NCBI RefSeq assembly: GCF_020889785.1
Contig: NZ_JACMYK010000041.1
Coordinates: forward strand, 1-52,476
Source: Bradyrhizobium acaciae
GTDB taxonomy: Bacteria; Pseudomonadota; Alphaproteobacteria; Rhizobiales; Xanthobacteraceae
DNA length: 52,476 nt
Direction of reading: 5' to 3'
The position numbers and the translations under genes are program-made. Shown here one piece after another: positions 15,418 to 24,302 of the stretch (its first letter is position 1; each line of letters starts with the position of its first letter). The notes beneath the pieces were generated by a model that was given only the letters and a program-made list of their open reading frames with translations, had not been told where the DNA came from and searched no databases.

Positions 15418-17289
15418 ATGTGTGGCATAGCCGGAATTCTGCACCGCGACGGGCGGCCCGCTTCAATCACCACGTTGACGGCAATGACCGACATCATTGC
15501 CCATCGCGGGCCGGACGGCGAAGGCCACTACTGCAACGGTCCCGTTGGACTGGGCCATCGTCGGCTCTCGATCATCGACCTGACCGACGCTGCGCGGCAG
15601 CCGATGGAGACGCGCGACGGGCGCTTTGTGCTGACCTACAATGGAGAAATCTACAACTTCAAGGAATTGAAGATCGAGCTTTCGGCGAGGGGCCGCGTTT
15701 TCAACTCCTCCGGTGACAGCGAGGTGTTGCTGCATGCCTTCGCCGAGTGGGGCCTCGGAGCGCTGCTCAAATTCAACGGCATGTTCGCCTTTGCGATCTG
15801 GGACAATCAGGAGCGGAAGCTCACATTGGCCCGGGATCGCTTTGGCGTGAAACCGCTTTACTACGCGGAGCTTGGCCAGACATTCGTCTTCGCCTCCGAG
15901 CACAAGGCTTTTCGGGCATTCTCCGAGTACAAACCGCGCGTCGACATAAGCGGTCTGTCGGAATATCTCAGCTTTCAAAACTTCTTCGCCGAGCGGACAT
16001 TGTTTGCCGGCGTGAAGTTGCTGCCGGCCGGCTGCTACCTGCAGATTTCGCAGGACGGCAGGGCCGTCGAGCCGGTGCAGTACTGGGATTTCCATTTCGA
16101 GGAGCCCGAGTACGCGGTCGACGAGATTGAGGCGACCGACGAGCTCGATCGCCTGTTCAGGCAGGCGGTTAACCGGCAACTCGTGAGCGACGTCGAGGTC
16201 GGGTGCTATCTTTCCGGCGGCATGGATTCCGGCTCCATTACGGCGCTCGCATCGAGCCAGCTGCCGTTCATGCGGACGTTTACGGTCGGCTTCGATCTCA
16301 ACTCGGCCTCAGGTGTCGAACTTGGATACGACGAGCGGACCAAGGCCGAGCATATGTCGTATCTGTTCAAGACCGAACACTATGAAATGGTCTTGAAGGC
16401 CGGCGATATGGAGCGCGCGCTGCCTCAGCTGGCGTGGCATCTGGAAGAGCCTCGTGTCGGCCAGTCCTATCCCAACTTCTACGCGGCGAAGCTCGCGTCG
16501 AAATTCGGGAAGGTGGTGCTGACGGGGACCGGGGGAGATGAACTCTTCGGCGGATACCCCTGGCGCTACTATCGCGCTGTCGTGAACGACGACTTCGATC
16601 ATTACATCGAAAAATACTTTGGGTTCTGGCAGCGCATGATTCCGAGCGGAACGATGCCGAGGCTGCTGGGACCGGTATGGGATGAAGCCAAGCAGACCTC
16701 GCCGATCGATATTTTCAGGGGCGTGTTCAAGGAGCACGCCTCGGAGCTGCGGCGGCCCGAGGACTATGTCAACCACTCGCTCTACTTTGAGGCCAAGACG
16801 TTCCTGAACGGGCTTCTCGTCGTCGAGGACAAGCTCGCCATGGCGCATGGGCTCGAGAGCAGGGTGCCGTTTCTCGACAATGATCTCGTCGATTTCGCAA
16901 TGAAGCTCCCCGCCAAGATGAAGCTCGGCAATCTGACCGAGGTGATTCGCCTCAACGAAAACGAGCCCGGAGGAAAGGCGCAGCGCTATTACGAGCGCAC
17001 AAAGGACGGCAAGCTGATTTTGCGGAAGATGATGAGCCGGCATATTCCGGACGAGGTGGCGGAGCGCGAGAAACAGGGCTTCTCCGCGCCGGACGCCAGC
17101 TGGTTCAAGGGAGAGAGCATCGAGTATGTCAAACGGAAGCTCTTCAGCAACACCGCTCGAATCTACGATTTTGTCGACCGGAAGACCGTTCGTTCGCTGG
17201 TTGATGAACATCTGGAAGGACGGGAAAACAGGCGGCTGCTGATTTGGTCTTTGCTCAATCTCGAGCAGATCATGGAAAGCAGCTTCTAG
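15418..17289 (+). CDS. asnB: Glutamine-dependent asparagine-synthase-type amidotransferase, copy 2
   Basis: A 623-residue AsnB-family protein starting MCGIAGILHRDG, so Cys2 is the expected glutaminase nucleophile. 'AHRGPDGEG' and 'TYNGEIYNF' lie in the glutaminase domain; 'YLSGGMDSGSI' (PP-loop) and 'GTGGDELFGGYPW' in the ATP-dependent domain. All motifs look intact. It follows the epimerase by 53 bases and precedes Wzm/Wzt, so it belongs to the polysaccharide operon and is more likely to amidate a sugar carboxylate than to make asparagine (inference). It differs from the copies at 8319 and 39235, for example in the alpha-helical insert after GGYPW, suggesting different acceptors. Confidence 0.9.
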   Translation: MCGIAGILHRDGRPASITTLTAMTDIIAHRGPDGEGHYCNGPVGLGHRRLSIIDLTDAARQPMETRDGRFVLTYNGEIYNFKELKIELSARGRVFNSSGDSEVLLHAFAEWGLGALLKFNGMFAFAIWDNQERKLTLARDRFGVKPLYYAELGQTFVFASEHKAFRAFSEYKPRVDISGLSEYLSFQNFFAERTLFAGVKLLPAGCYLQISQDGRAVEPVQYWDFHFEEPEYAVDEIEATDELDRLFRQAVNRQLVSDVEVGCYLSGGMDSGSITALASSQLPFMRTFTVGFDLNSASGVELGYDERTKAEHMSYLFKTEHYEMVLKAGDMERALPQLAWHLEEPRVGQSYPNFYAAKLASKFGKVVLTGTGGDELFGGYPWRYYRAVVNDDFDHYIEKYFGFWQRMIPSGTMPRLLGPVWDEAKQTSPIDIFRGVFKEHASELRRPEDYVNHSLYFEAKTFLNGLLVVEDKLAMAHGLESRVPFLDNDLVDFAMKLPAKMKLGNLTEVIRLNENEPGGKAQRYYERTKDGKLILRKMMSRHIPDEVAEREKQGFSAPDASWFKGESIEYVKRKLFSNTARIYDFVDRKTVRSLVDEHLEGRENRRLLIWSLLNLEQIMESSF

Positions 17290-17316
17290 GCACGCACAGA
17301 TGGGAACGCGCTGCAG

Positions 17317-18180
17317 ATGAATGGTATCTTCCCGGCAGCAAGATGGGTGCGGGTGGGCTTGTCGCCATACCGCAACTCTCAGGCCTTATGGACGACGATC
17401 GAGCAGATCCGGCGGTACCCCGATCTCTTGCGGGAGATGGTGGATCGTGACCTGAGCGCTGCGCATGCCCGGCACGGGTTTGGTGCCTTGTGGGTCTTCA
17501 TTCATCCCCTCGTGGTCGTTGGGACATACCTGCTCATCTTCGGCTTCGTGCTGGGAAGCAAGCTGTCAATCAGCGCGGATTTTCCCGGCGATTTCTCCGC
17601 CTATATCCTGGCAAGCCTGGTTCCTTGGCTGATGATGCAGGCTGCGCTGGTGCGCGGACCCGGAGCGCTGATCGGGAGTGCAAGTCTGGTCAAGCAGGTC
17701 GTGTTTCCGATCGAGCTGCTTCCGATCGCATCGACCATTGCTGCAACGATACCTCACCTGCCGGCCCTCGCACTCGTCATTCTCTACAAGGCCTATGTGG
17801 GGGGGCTCAGCTGGATGGTCCTGCTGCTGCCGGTCGTATTCGTCATTCATGCGATCCTGGCTGTCGGATTGAGCTTCGCCCTTGCTGCGATCACGCCGTT
17901 CTTCCGCGATCTGCGCGAGCTCGTCACCGTGTTCACGTCGATCGCGATGTACCTGATGCCGACGGTGTACCTCCCCGACTGGATGCCGCGTGCCCTCCGT
18001 CCATTGATCTATTCGAATCCATTCAGCTACCTCGTCTGGGTCTACCAGGACGTTCTCTTCTTCGGTTCGTTCAGACACCCGTACGCCTGGGCGATCACCC
18101 TCTTGTTCGCGCTGCTGAGTCTGGGGCTCGGATACCGCATGTTCGAAAAGCTGAAACCGTACTATGGCAATGCTCTCTAA
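17317..18180 (+). CDS. wzm: Polysaccharide ABC exporter permease Wzm
   Basis: A 287-residue ABC-2 type integral membrane protein. About six hydrophobic segments are visible, starting near 'GALWVFIHPLVVVGTYLLIF' and ending with 'AITLLFALLSLGLGYRMFEK', which matches Wzm/KpsM/TagG proteins. With the ATPase encoded at 18164-19486, overlapping by 17 bases, it would move lipid-linked O-polysaccharide or capsule across the inner membrane. The motif 'YSNPFSYLVWVYQDVLFFG' near the C-terminus is typical of the family. Confidence 0.92.
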   Translation: MNGIFPAARWVRVGLSPYRNSQALWTTIEQIRRYPDLLREMVDRDLSAAHARHGFGALWVFIHPLVVVGTYLLIFGFVLGSKLSISADFPGDFSAYILASLVPWLMMQAALVRGPGALIGSASLVKQVVFPIELLPIASTIAATIPHLPALALVILYKAYVGGLSWMVLLLPVVFVIHAILAVGLSFALAAITPFFRDLRELVTVFTSIAMYLMPTVYLPDWMPRALRPLIYSNPFSYLVWVYQDVLFFGSFRHPYAWAITLLFALLSLGLGYRMFEKLKPYYGNAL

Positions 18181-19486
18181 CGATCGAGACGCCGGTGAAC
18201 TGATTCCGCTTGTGGGCTCAGCAGAGCCGGAATTCGCTATTCGCGTCACTAATCTCGGAAAGGCCTATCGGCTCTATCAGCAGCCGTTGGATTTCCTGAA
18301 AGAGATCGTCACCGGAAAGCCTCGGCACCACGAGCACTGGGCGATCCAGAATGTTTCCTTCGAGGTGTTGCGTGGACGCGTGGTCGGCATCATCGGGCCG
18401 AACGGCGCGGGAAAAAGTACCCTCCTGAAGATCGTCGCCGGACTGCTGGATGCCACGACCGGGCGTGTCGAGGTGGCCGGCAAGCTGTCCGCGATCCTGG
18501 AGCTGGGGACCGGCTTTCATCCGGATGTATCGGGTCGCGACAACATCGTCCTCGGCGGCATGTGCCTGGGTATGACGCGAGCGGAGATCGAGGCGAAGGT
18601 TCCCTGGATCATCGATTTCAGCGAGCTTGCCGAGGTGATCGATCAGCCGTTCCGGACCTATTCGAGCGGCATGCAGGCGAGGCTCACCTTCGCCACGGCA
18701 ATCAGCGTCGATCCGGAGCTTTTCATCGTCGACGAGGCGCTCGCAGCCGGCGATACCGCATTTGTCAACAAGTGCATGAAGCGGGTTCGTCAGATCTGCG
18801 AAAGCGGCGCCACCGTCCTGTTCGTTTCGCATTCGAGCGGGTTGATCAGCGAGCTGTGTGACGAGGCGATCTGGATCGACAAGGGTCGGGTGCTGATGCA
18901 CGGAAATGCTCAGCGCGTCAGCAAGGCCTACGAGCAGAGTGTTTGGGATATCGAGGAAGCGCGCAATCTCCGGGAAACCAAGAAGCTGAGCGCGTCGATC
19001 GAGAGCACCGCCGAAACCGGAAAATACGAGCTCGGCGGCGGTACCCTGCAGATCACTGCCGTCGAAGTGCTTGACGTCGACGGCAAGCCGATCGGCGTTG
19101 TCAAGAACGGGGAACCGCTTCGGATACGAATTTCGTGGTCGGGAACAACGGAGCACAAGCAGATCTACGCCAGCCTGCGGATAGACAGCGGCCGTATGCA
19201 AGCCGTCGCAGGAATTGAAGGATATGACGGTGGCATGTTTCTAGACGCAGACGGCCATCTACCGGAACGCGGGGGTATCGTCTACGAGATACCAGAACTC
19301 GCCCTTGGCGAGGGCCAGTACTTCGTTTCCGTGAGCCTCTGTCGTCACATGCTGCCGAAGGGGGCAGAGGCCATTCTACATTATGTCGAAAAGGCCGCTC
19401 AGTTCTCAGTGTCGCGGAATTCCTTGTGGCACTTTAACTACATCTACGATCCGAAGTTCACCTGCCGGATAGAGAGTGACCTATGA
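18164..19486 (+). CDS. wzt: Polysaccharide ABC exporter ATPase Wzt with C-terminal glycan-recognition domain
   Basis: A 440-residue protein. The N-terminal ATPase has Walker A 'GPNGAGKST' (near 79-87), signature 'YSSGMQARL' (near 166), Walker B 'LFIVDEALAAGD' (near 186) and 'FVSHS' (H-loop). Residues about 280-440 ('ITAVEVLDVDGKPIGVVKNG' onward) form a beta-sandwich extension as in Wzt of E. coli O8/O9a and Raoultella, which recognises the capped non-reducing end of the glycan before export. This implies chain-end capping, and a methyltransferase gene follows immediately with a four-base overlap. Without this extension it would look like KpsT/TagH. Confidence 0.93.
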   Translation: MAMLSNDRDAGELIPLVGSAEPEFAIRVTNLGKAYRLYQQPLDFLKEIVTGKPRHHEHWAIQNVSFEVLRGRVVGIIGPNGAGKSTLLKIVAGLLDATTGRVEVAGKLSAILELGTGFHPDVSGRDNIVLGGMCLGMTRAEIEAKVPWIIDFSELAEVIDQPFRTYSSGMQARLTFATAISVDPELFIVDEALAAGDTAFVNKCMKRVRQICESGATVLFVSHSSGLISELCDEAIWIDKGRVLMHGNAQRVSKAYEQSVWDIEEARNLRETKKLSASIESTAETGKYELGGGTLQITAVEVLDVDGKPIGVVKNGEPLRIRISWSGTTEHKQIYASLRIDSGRMQAVAGIEGYDGGMFLDADGHLPERGGIVYEIPELALGEGQYFVSVSLCRHMLPKGAEAILHYVEKAAQFSVSRNSLWHFNYIYDPKFTCRIESDL

Positions 19487-20322
19487 CCGAAGATCGTTGG
19501 CGAGAGAGATTGGAAGCGTTCTTCGAACTCAGGGCGAGTTCGATCGATGAGAAGCCGACCCTCGACGACCTTTGCTATATAGCTGGCCGCAACCCGCGGC
19601 TGTGGGCCGACGGCAGGCTTCTCGACGATCTCAGACAGGATATGCTTGGTCTGATGAACGTGGACGGAGCGGCTTCGGTTCTTGAAGTCGGCTGCGCGGC
19701 CGGGTTTTTGGCGAACGTGGTGGCCCCCAGCGTCAACGAATACGTAGGAGTTGATCTCGCGGAGGCGCCGCTTGCCGTTGCAAGGCGCCTCCAGCTGAAG
19801 AATGCGAGCTTCGAGAGGGCGAGCGGCGAACGTCTTCATTTCTCCGATCAGCAGTTCGACGCAGCCTTTTGCTATGATGTTTTCTCGAATTTTCCGTCGT
19901 TTGCGGCGGGAGAGCCAATCATTGCGGAAATGCTCCGGGTGGTGAAACCGCACGGCCGGGTTCTGATCGGATCGATTCCAGACCGTGAAAGAGCGGAAGA
20001 ACTGCAGGTCATCGCTAGGAATCTCACGACGAAGTTCGAGCAGGAATTTGGACCCGAAGCGGAACGGGCGCCATTGGGAACGATTCGGAAGTACGAACAA
20101 AGGTCGGGCGCCGCAGCGAAGATCGCCAGCCTGCTGGGATTGAGCAAGTTGTCGGCTCCGATTCCAGTCGAAATCAAGCCCGAGATCGTCTCCTACTATT
20201 TCGACCGGAAGGATTTTATCGCGCTGGGGCGGCGCCTCGGGGTCGAGACGAGAATTGTCGATATCCATCCGCTGAATCCTTATTTCGGCACACGCTTCAA
20301 TGCAGTGTTTGAATCGCGATGA
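19483..20322 (+). CDS. SAM-dependent methyltransferase, possible chain-capping enzyme
   Basis: A 279-residue class I methyltransferase. Motif I is 'VLEVGCAAGFLANVVA', followed by the acidic 'YVGVDLAEAPL' and 'FDAAFCYDVFSNF'. It overlaps wzt (ATGA) and the next gene (ATGA), so all three are translationally coupled. Coupling to a Wzt with a glycan-recognition domain suggests O-methylation of the terminal sugar as an export signal (inference by analogy with WbdD-type systems). It could instead methylate a nucleotide sugar. Confidence 0.84.
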   Translation: MTEDRWRERLEAFFELRASSIDEKPTLDDLCYIAGRNPRLWADGRLLDDLRQDMLGLMNVDGAASVLEVGCAAGFLANVVAPSVNEYVGVDLAEAPLAVARRLQLKNASFERASGERLHFSDQQFDAAFCYDVFSNFPSFAAGEPIIAEMLRVVKPHGRVLIGSIPDRERAEELQVIARNLTTKFEQEFGPEAERAPLGTIRKYEQRSGAAAKIASLLGLSKLSAPIPVEIKPEIVSYYFDRKDFIALGRRLGVETRIVDIHPLNPYFGTRFNAVFESR

Positions 20323-22838
20323 AGGTCGTCAGGTTTCGCGAACTTGATCGTTGTGACTGGGATCGTTTGGCGCTGCAATCGCCCGAGGCCTGGCTCACAC
20401 ATCGATCCGCCTGGATCGAGATCGAGGAGCGTTTCTTCGTGTCCGCGAACTTGTCCTTCGCTCTCGAAGAGAACTCGCAGCTCGTCGGCATCCAGCCCTT
20501 GTTTATCAATGAGCGCGCCGGAATGGCATTTGGCGAGCGCTTGCTGCATTCGGGGATTCATCGCCATACCGGGCTTGCGCTCGACCTCGATGTCGGCGCG
20601 GGCGTCGCGAAGGCCGCACGTCAGGCCGCGATGCAGGAAATACTTGCGATCGGCGATTTATATGACGTCGATCGCATTCAGTTGAACTACCACAATCTCG
20701 CGCCGGCAAATCGCCATTCCGGGAGAGAAGCGGTCCCGTTCTGGGTCAGCGAGTTCGGTTTCCAACTCGGTATTGCGTTTGGGCCGTCGGGAATGTTGCC
20801 TTGTCCCGGTTCGTCGACCCTGAACGCCGATCAGTTGGTCGATCTCGCCCCAACCGTTGATGAGTTGTTCGCGCGATTGGACAACAGCTGCCGCACTGCG
20901 GTCCGGAAAGCGGAGAAATCAAATCTGCAATTCGAGATATCGAGTGATGCCTCATATCTCGAAGCCTACATGGATATTGCGCGCGCATCGGCCACAAGAA
21001 CCGGCGAAGCTCTACCCCCACTCGAGTACTACAGGGATATCTTCAGGTCGTTTGCGGGTGACGGCGGTGTTCACCTTGCTTTTGTCAGGCATGACGCGAA
21101 TCCAATTGCGGGCCTGATCTTGTTGGCCGACAAGAAGGCAGTCAGTTTTCTCGCCGGTGTTTCCCTGCCCGACGCGATGAATCTGAGGCCCAACAATTTT
21201 CTGCACTGGAATGCAATCAGGTGGGCCAAGCACTCGGGTTTCGAGGTGTACCGGTTTGGACCCTGGTTTCCGGAGGTGCCACGCGACTGGCCGATCTCCA
21301 AGGTCTCCCTTTTCAAGACCAAATTTGGATCGAGAAGCCTGCCAATCGTCCAGGGTAGCTTGTTCCGTCGGCCAGAACTCTACACGCCGAGCCATCCGAA
21401 CCCGCTGAACGAGGTTGGACGGTTTCCGTTGCGACCGACCGTTTCGGGACAAGCCGGCGCTTCGTTCATCGCGCAACATCTCCAAATGTTCGGATTCGAG
21501 CGTGCCTCGTCCATGCAGGATGGCGAGCCCCTGGTGCTTCTTCGCCCAGGCCACGCCGATGTGTCCCTGGCGGAGGACGCTCTTCGGCGAGGCGGTTGCG
21601 TGATTGCCGTTCTTCCCAGTGTGCAGTTTGGAAATGCGTTCGGTGTGGAAACGGAGGTAAAGACAACTGCCTCACCTCAAGTGTTCCACGCCGCGTTTGC
21701 AGGTTCAAAACCGTGGTCACGACTGCGGACGTTGCATTCGTATATGCACTTCAGGCCCAAAGGTAATGTTACGACGATCGTGGCAAGCCAGCGCCAGGAG
21801 GTGATCTGGCTTCAGCGCCAGGCCGGGACTGGCGGTTCGATCATTTTCATTGGAACGGATCTCGCTTCCGACCTCGTTCGCTATCGGCAAGGCGATCCCG
21901 CGGCTGCGAGCAATCGACCCACGAACGCCATGTGGGGCATTGCCGGTGAACGGCCGAACTACTTGTTTGAACATCAGCTCTCGGGCGAAAACCTCGACGA
22001 GCGGCCAGCCGACTGGTGGTGCGAGACGCTGGCCGATGCTGTGCACCGGTTGTGCGGCTTGGCGAGATCGCCAATGTTGCCCAATGGAGCGGCGGGCGCC
22101 ATCGTTGTGACGGGGGACGATGACCAGGCGGCACTTCATTGCTACGCGCAGCAGGCGGAAGCGCTTGGCTCGCTGCCCGTCACGTATTTTCTTCATCCGC
22201 TTACCAAGCACGACAGCGATACGCTGAACCAGCTTAAGGAAGGTCGGCGCCTGGAGCTCGGCCTGCATCCGGACGCGCTCGATCAGCCGGACAAATACTC
22301 AGAACTATTTGCCGCACAGGTGGGCTGGTTCCGGCAACTTACGGGCCACGATCCCCGTACGGTGCGAAACCATGGGTTCCTCAACGATGGTTACTGGGGG
22401 CACGCGTCGGCCTGGATCGCCCATGGTACCGCTGGTAGTTCCAATTTGCCGGGGCTCGACGGCCGCATTATCAACGGCTCGCTTTTGCCCGCGCGTTTGG
22501 TGCTCAACAGTGAGTTGACGGACCACTGGAGCGTCCTGACCGCCATCGGCGACGGTGTTGTGTTCGTACAGGGTGTGGACAGTGTTCAGTCGGCCAAATG
22601 TATCACGGGCCTCGCGAAGCGCATCAAGGACAGCGGCGTTCCCGGGGTGATCGTCGTCAATCTCCATCCCGAGAATATTGAGAAGACGCGAAGCATGCAC
22701 GAGGCGGTCCTTGATGTTGTGCGCGACGGCTTCGTGCCATTGACGATGAGTGAATGCTTTGAATGGTTCGAACGCCGGCAACAACCAGAGGTTCAACGGC
22801 AGAAACGACCACTCTTTCAATGGCGGAGAAGACATTGA
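20319..22838 (+). CDS. Multidomain FemAB/GNAT-like acyltransferase with C-terminal NodB-like deacetylase domain
   Basis: An 839-residue protein with three visible parts. Residues about 1-335 have the FemAB/GNAT style ('LDNSCRTAVRKAEKSNLQFE', then 'AGLILLADKKAVSFLAGVS' and 'FKTKFGSR'), as in proteins transferring acyl or aminoacyl groups to sugars. Residues about 370-590 are less clear and alternate beta/alpha ('GGSIIFIGTDLASDLVRY'). Residues about 594-839 resemble a polysaccharide-deacetylase (NodB/CE4) barrel: 'IVVTGDDDQ', 'LELGLHPD' and 'TVRNHGF', giving Asp, His and Arg/His positions. It may remove one acyl group and add another on the same sugar. It is coupled to the methyltransferase before and the PglD-like acyltransferase after. 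No cleavable signal peptide is seen, so it is probably cytoplasmic. Confidence 0.75.
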   Translation: MKVVRFRELDRCDWDRLALQSPEAWLTHRSAWIEIEERFFVSANLSFALEENSQLVGIQPLFINERAGMAFGERLLHSGIHRHTGLALDLDVGAGVAKAARQAAMQEILAIGDLYDVDRIQLNYHNLAPANRHSGREAVPFWVSEFGFQLGIAFGPSGMLPCPGSSTLNADQLVDLAPTVDELFARLDNSCRTAVRKAEKSNLQFEISSDASYLEAYMDIARASATRTGEALPPLEYYRDIFRSFAGDGGVHLAFVRHDANPIAGLILLADKKAVSFLAGVSLPDAMNLRPNNFLHWNAIRWAKHSGFEVYRFGPWFPEVPRDWPISKVSLFKTKFGSRSLPIVQGSLFRRPELYTPSHPNPLNEVGRFPLRPTVSGQAGASFIAQHLQMFGFERASSMQDGEPLVLLRPGHADVSLAEDALRRGGCVIAVLPSVQFGNAFGVETEVKTTASPQVFHAAFAGSKPWSRLRTLHSYMHFRPKGNVTTIVASQRQEVIWLQRQAGTGGSIIFIGTDLASDLVRYRQGDPAAASNRPTNAMWGIAGERPNYLFEHQLSGENLDERPADWWCETLADAVHRLCGLARSPMLPNGAAGAIVVTGDDDQAALHCYAQQAEALGSLPVTYFLHPLTKHDSDTLNQLKEGRRLELGLHPDALDQPDKYSELFAAQVGWFRQLTGHDPRTVRNHGFLNDGYWGHASAWIAHGTAGSSNLPGLDGRIINGSLLPARLVLNSELTDHWSVLTAIGDGVVFVQGVDSVQSAKCITGLAKRIKDSGVPGVIVVNLHPENIEKTRSMHEAVLDVVRDGFVPLTMSECFEWFERRQQPEVQRQKRPLFQWRRRH

Positions 22839-23509
22839 GTACAGCTCACCGACGCTTGGTCGTGCTTGGGGGGCCCGGAGACGGACTTGTCGTCGCAGAG
22901 GCCATTCACCAGGCTGCTGCAGCAGGGCTGCAGGTTGAGCTTGTCGGCTTCCTCAATGATGCGCTGCCAGTAGGGACGACTTTGCAGAATGTCCCGGTCC
23001 TTGGACGTTTCGAAGACTGGCGGCAACTTGATCCCGGCCTGCTGTTCTGCCCGGCGGTTCAAAAGGTGAAGGATATGCCGGCCCGGGTGGACAGGATCGA
23101 AAGCCTTGGAATTCCGGATGAGCGTTGGGGTACGATCATTCACCCGCGAGCTGTGGTGGCATCCGATGTTGAAGTCGGGGTCGGCGCCTTCGTGGCCTCC
23201 TGCGTCACGGTTCAACCCGGATCCCGGATAGGGCGATTTGCCAGCCTTCGCGCCGGCGCGGTTCTCGGCCACCATAGCGTCGTCGATGATCACGCCTACG
23301 TCGGGCCAAATGCGACGATGTGTGGGCGAACCGTCGTGTCGTACGGTGCGCATCTCGGCCCTGGGGCCGTTTTGCTCGATAACCGCACTCTCGGACCATT
23401 CTCTGTCGCAGGAATTTCGTCCGCGGTTACCAAGGACGTGCCCGAATACTGGGTGGTGTTCGGAAATCCGGCCGTCCGGGTCGGTACGATTCAAAAGCGT
23501 AAGAGATAG
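22835..23509 (+). CDS. PglD/NeuD-type sugar O/N-acyltransferase
   Basis: A 224-residue protein with an N-terminal Rossmann-like domain ('RRLVVLGGPGDGLVVAEAI', 'LVGFLND') and a left-handed beta-helix of hexapeptide repeats ('IHPRAVVASDVEVGVGAFVA' to 'SAVTKDVPEYWVVFGNPAVR'). PglD/NeuD-type enzymes acetylate amino sugars or sialic acids; the next genes make an acyl-ACP, so a longer acyl group is also possible here. I prefer TTG 22835, overlapping the previous stop (TTGA) with GGAG eight bases upstream. ATG 22820, nested in the previous gene, is the alternative. Confidence 0.83.
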   Translation: MSTAHRRLVVLGGPGDGLVVAEAIHQAAAAGLQVELVGFLNDALPVGTTLQNVPVLGRFEDWRQLDPGLLFCPAVQKVKDMPARVDRIESLGIPDERWGTIIHPRAVVASDVEVGVGAFVASCVTVQPGSRIGRFASLRAGAVLGHHSVVDDHAYVGPNATMCGRTVVSYGAHLGPGAVLLDNRTLGPFSVAGISSAVTKDVPEYWVVFGNPAVRVGTIQKRKR

Positions 23510-23592
23510 CAGTTACCTGACCCGCGTCATGTTTGGATCAAGGATAGGAACATGATCGCTCTCGCCAACCATCTCGTATCGAGGGAGGATGT

Positions 23593-23835
23593 ATGACGGA
23601 CGTTCGCGCCAAGATAGTTGAAATCATCAACGGAATAACGCGGCCTGCAAAGATCGGCAATTCCGACCCCGAGAAGTCGTTGCTTGCCGAGGGGCTTCTG
23701 GACTCTCTCGATTTTGCCAGCGTGCTGATGGCGATTGAAGACGAGTTCGACCTCGTTCTGCAGGATGCCGACGTGGAGGACCTGAATTCGATCAACAAGC
23801 TGGTCCAATTCGTTTCGGTCCACGCGACGGCCTAG
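23593..23835 (+). CDS. Discrete acyl carrier protein
   Basis: An 80-residue acidic protein with the carrier motif 'GLLDSLDFASVL'; Ser38 is the expected phosphopantetheine site. GGAGG lies just before the ATG. It is too different from housekeeping AcpP style (which has DSLDTVE) to be fatty-acid ACP and is surrounded by an acyl-AMP ligase, a MaoC-type dehydratase/hydratase and a FabG-type reductase. It therefore probably holds an acyl chain that is modified and then passed to a sugar. Confidence 0.88.
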   Translation: MTDVRAKIVEIINGITRPAKIGNSDPEKSLLAEGLLDSLDFASVLMAIEDEFDLVLQDADVEDLNSINKLVQFVSVHATA

Positions 23836-23846
23836 GTAGGTTGGCT

Positions 23847-24302
23847 GTGCCGCGACCGCCACAACTTGTTCTCGTCACCGACGAAACTGCAGGCAGAGCC
23901 CTGACGATCGACGACATCGTGGTTGGCGATGCAGTCGAGCAGCAGTTTGCATTCGATCGCCCGGCGCGCGATGCCTTTGCGATCGTTGCAAACGATCGCG
24001 CGCCTGTTCATGACGACGAACGGTTTGCTCACAGCAAGGGGTTCGGCGGTCCTATCATTCAGGGGTTCTGCGTTGCCTCGCGGTTCTCTCGGCTGATCGG
24101 AATGTATCTGCCGGGCGAGCACGCAATTCTGCAAGGCGTCAATATCACTTTCCGGCAACCTACTTATGAAGGGCAAGCTGTTCGTTTCCGCGTGTGCGTA
24201 ACGCGAGTGCTTCGGCCCATGCGGGTTATCAAGCTGAGTCTTGTGACGACATCGGATAGCGGCGACCATTTGGAAGGTGAGGCGCAATGTCTGATACGGT
24301 AG
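23847..24302 (+). CDS. MaoC-like (R)-hydratase/dehydratase (hotdog fold)
   Basis: A 151-residue single hotdog protein. The hydratase motif reads 'ANDRAPVHDDERFA' with catalytic Asp and His kept, while the usual Asn in 'xNPxH' is Ala. 'GFGGPIIQGFCVAS' and 'ILQGVNITFRQPTYEGQAV' are typical MaoC segments. It would add water to an enoyl thioester or remove it from a 3-hydroxyacyl thioester, here probably on the ACP encoded 11 bases upstream. GTG 23847 has AGGTAGG six bases upstream; TTG 23841 is an alternative start. Its 3' end overlaps the ligase gene by 16 bases. Confidence 0.83.
   Translation: MPRPPQLVLVTDETAGRALTIDDIVVGDAVEQQFAFDRPARDAFAIVANDRAPVHDDERFAHSKGFGGPIIQGFCVASRFSRLIGMYLPGEHAILQGVNITFRQPTYEGQAVRFRVCVTRVLRPMRVIKLSLVTTSDSGDHLEGEAQCLIR

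Noticed and set aside
21351..21362. Second ops-like match (GGTAGCTTG)
   Set aside because: It is inside the coding region of the 839-residue fusion and lacks the preceding GC; treated as chance.
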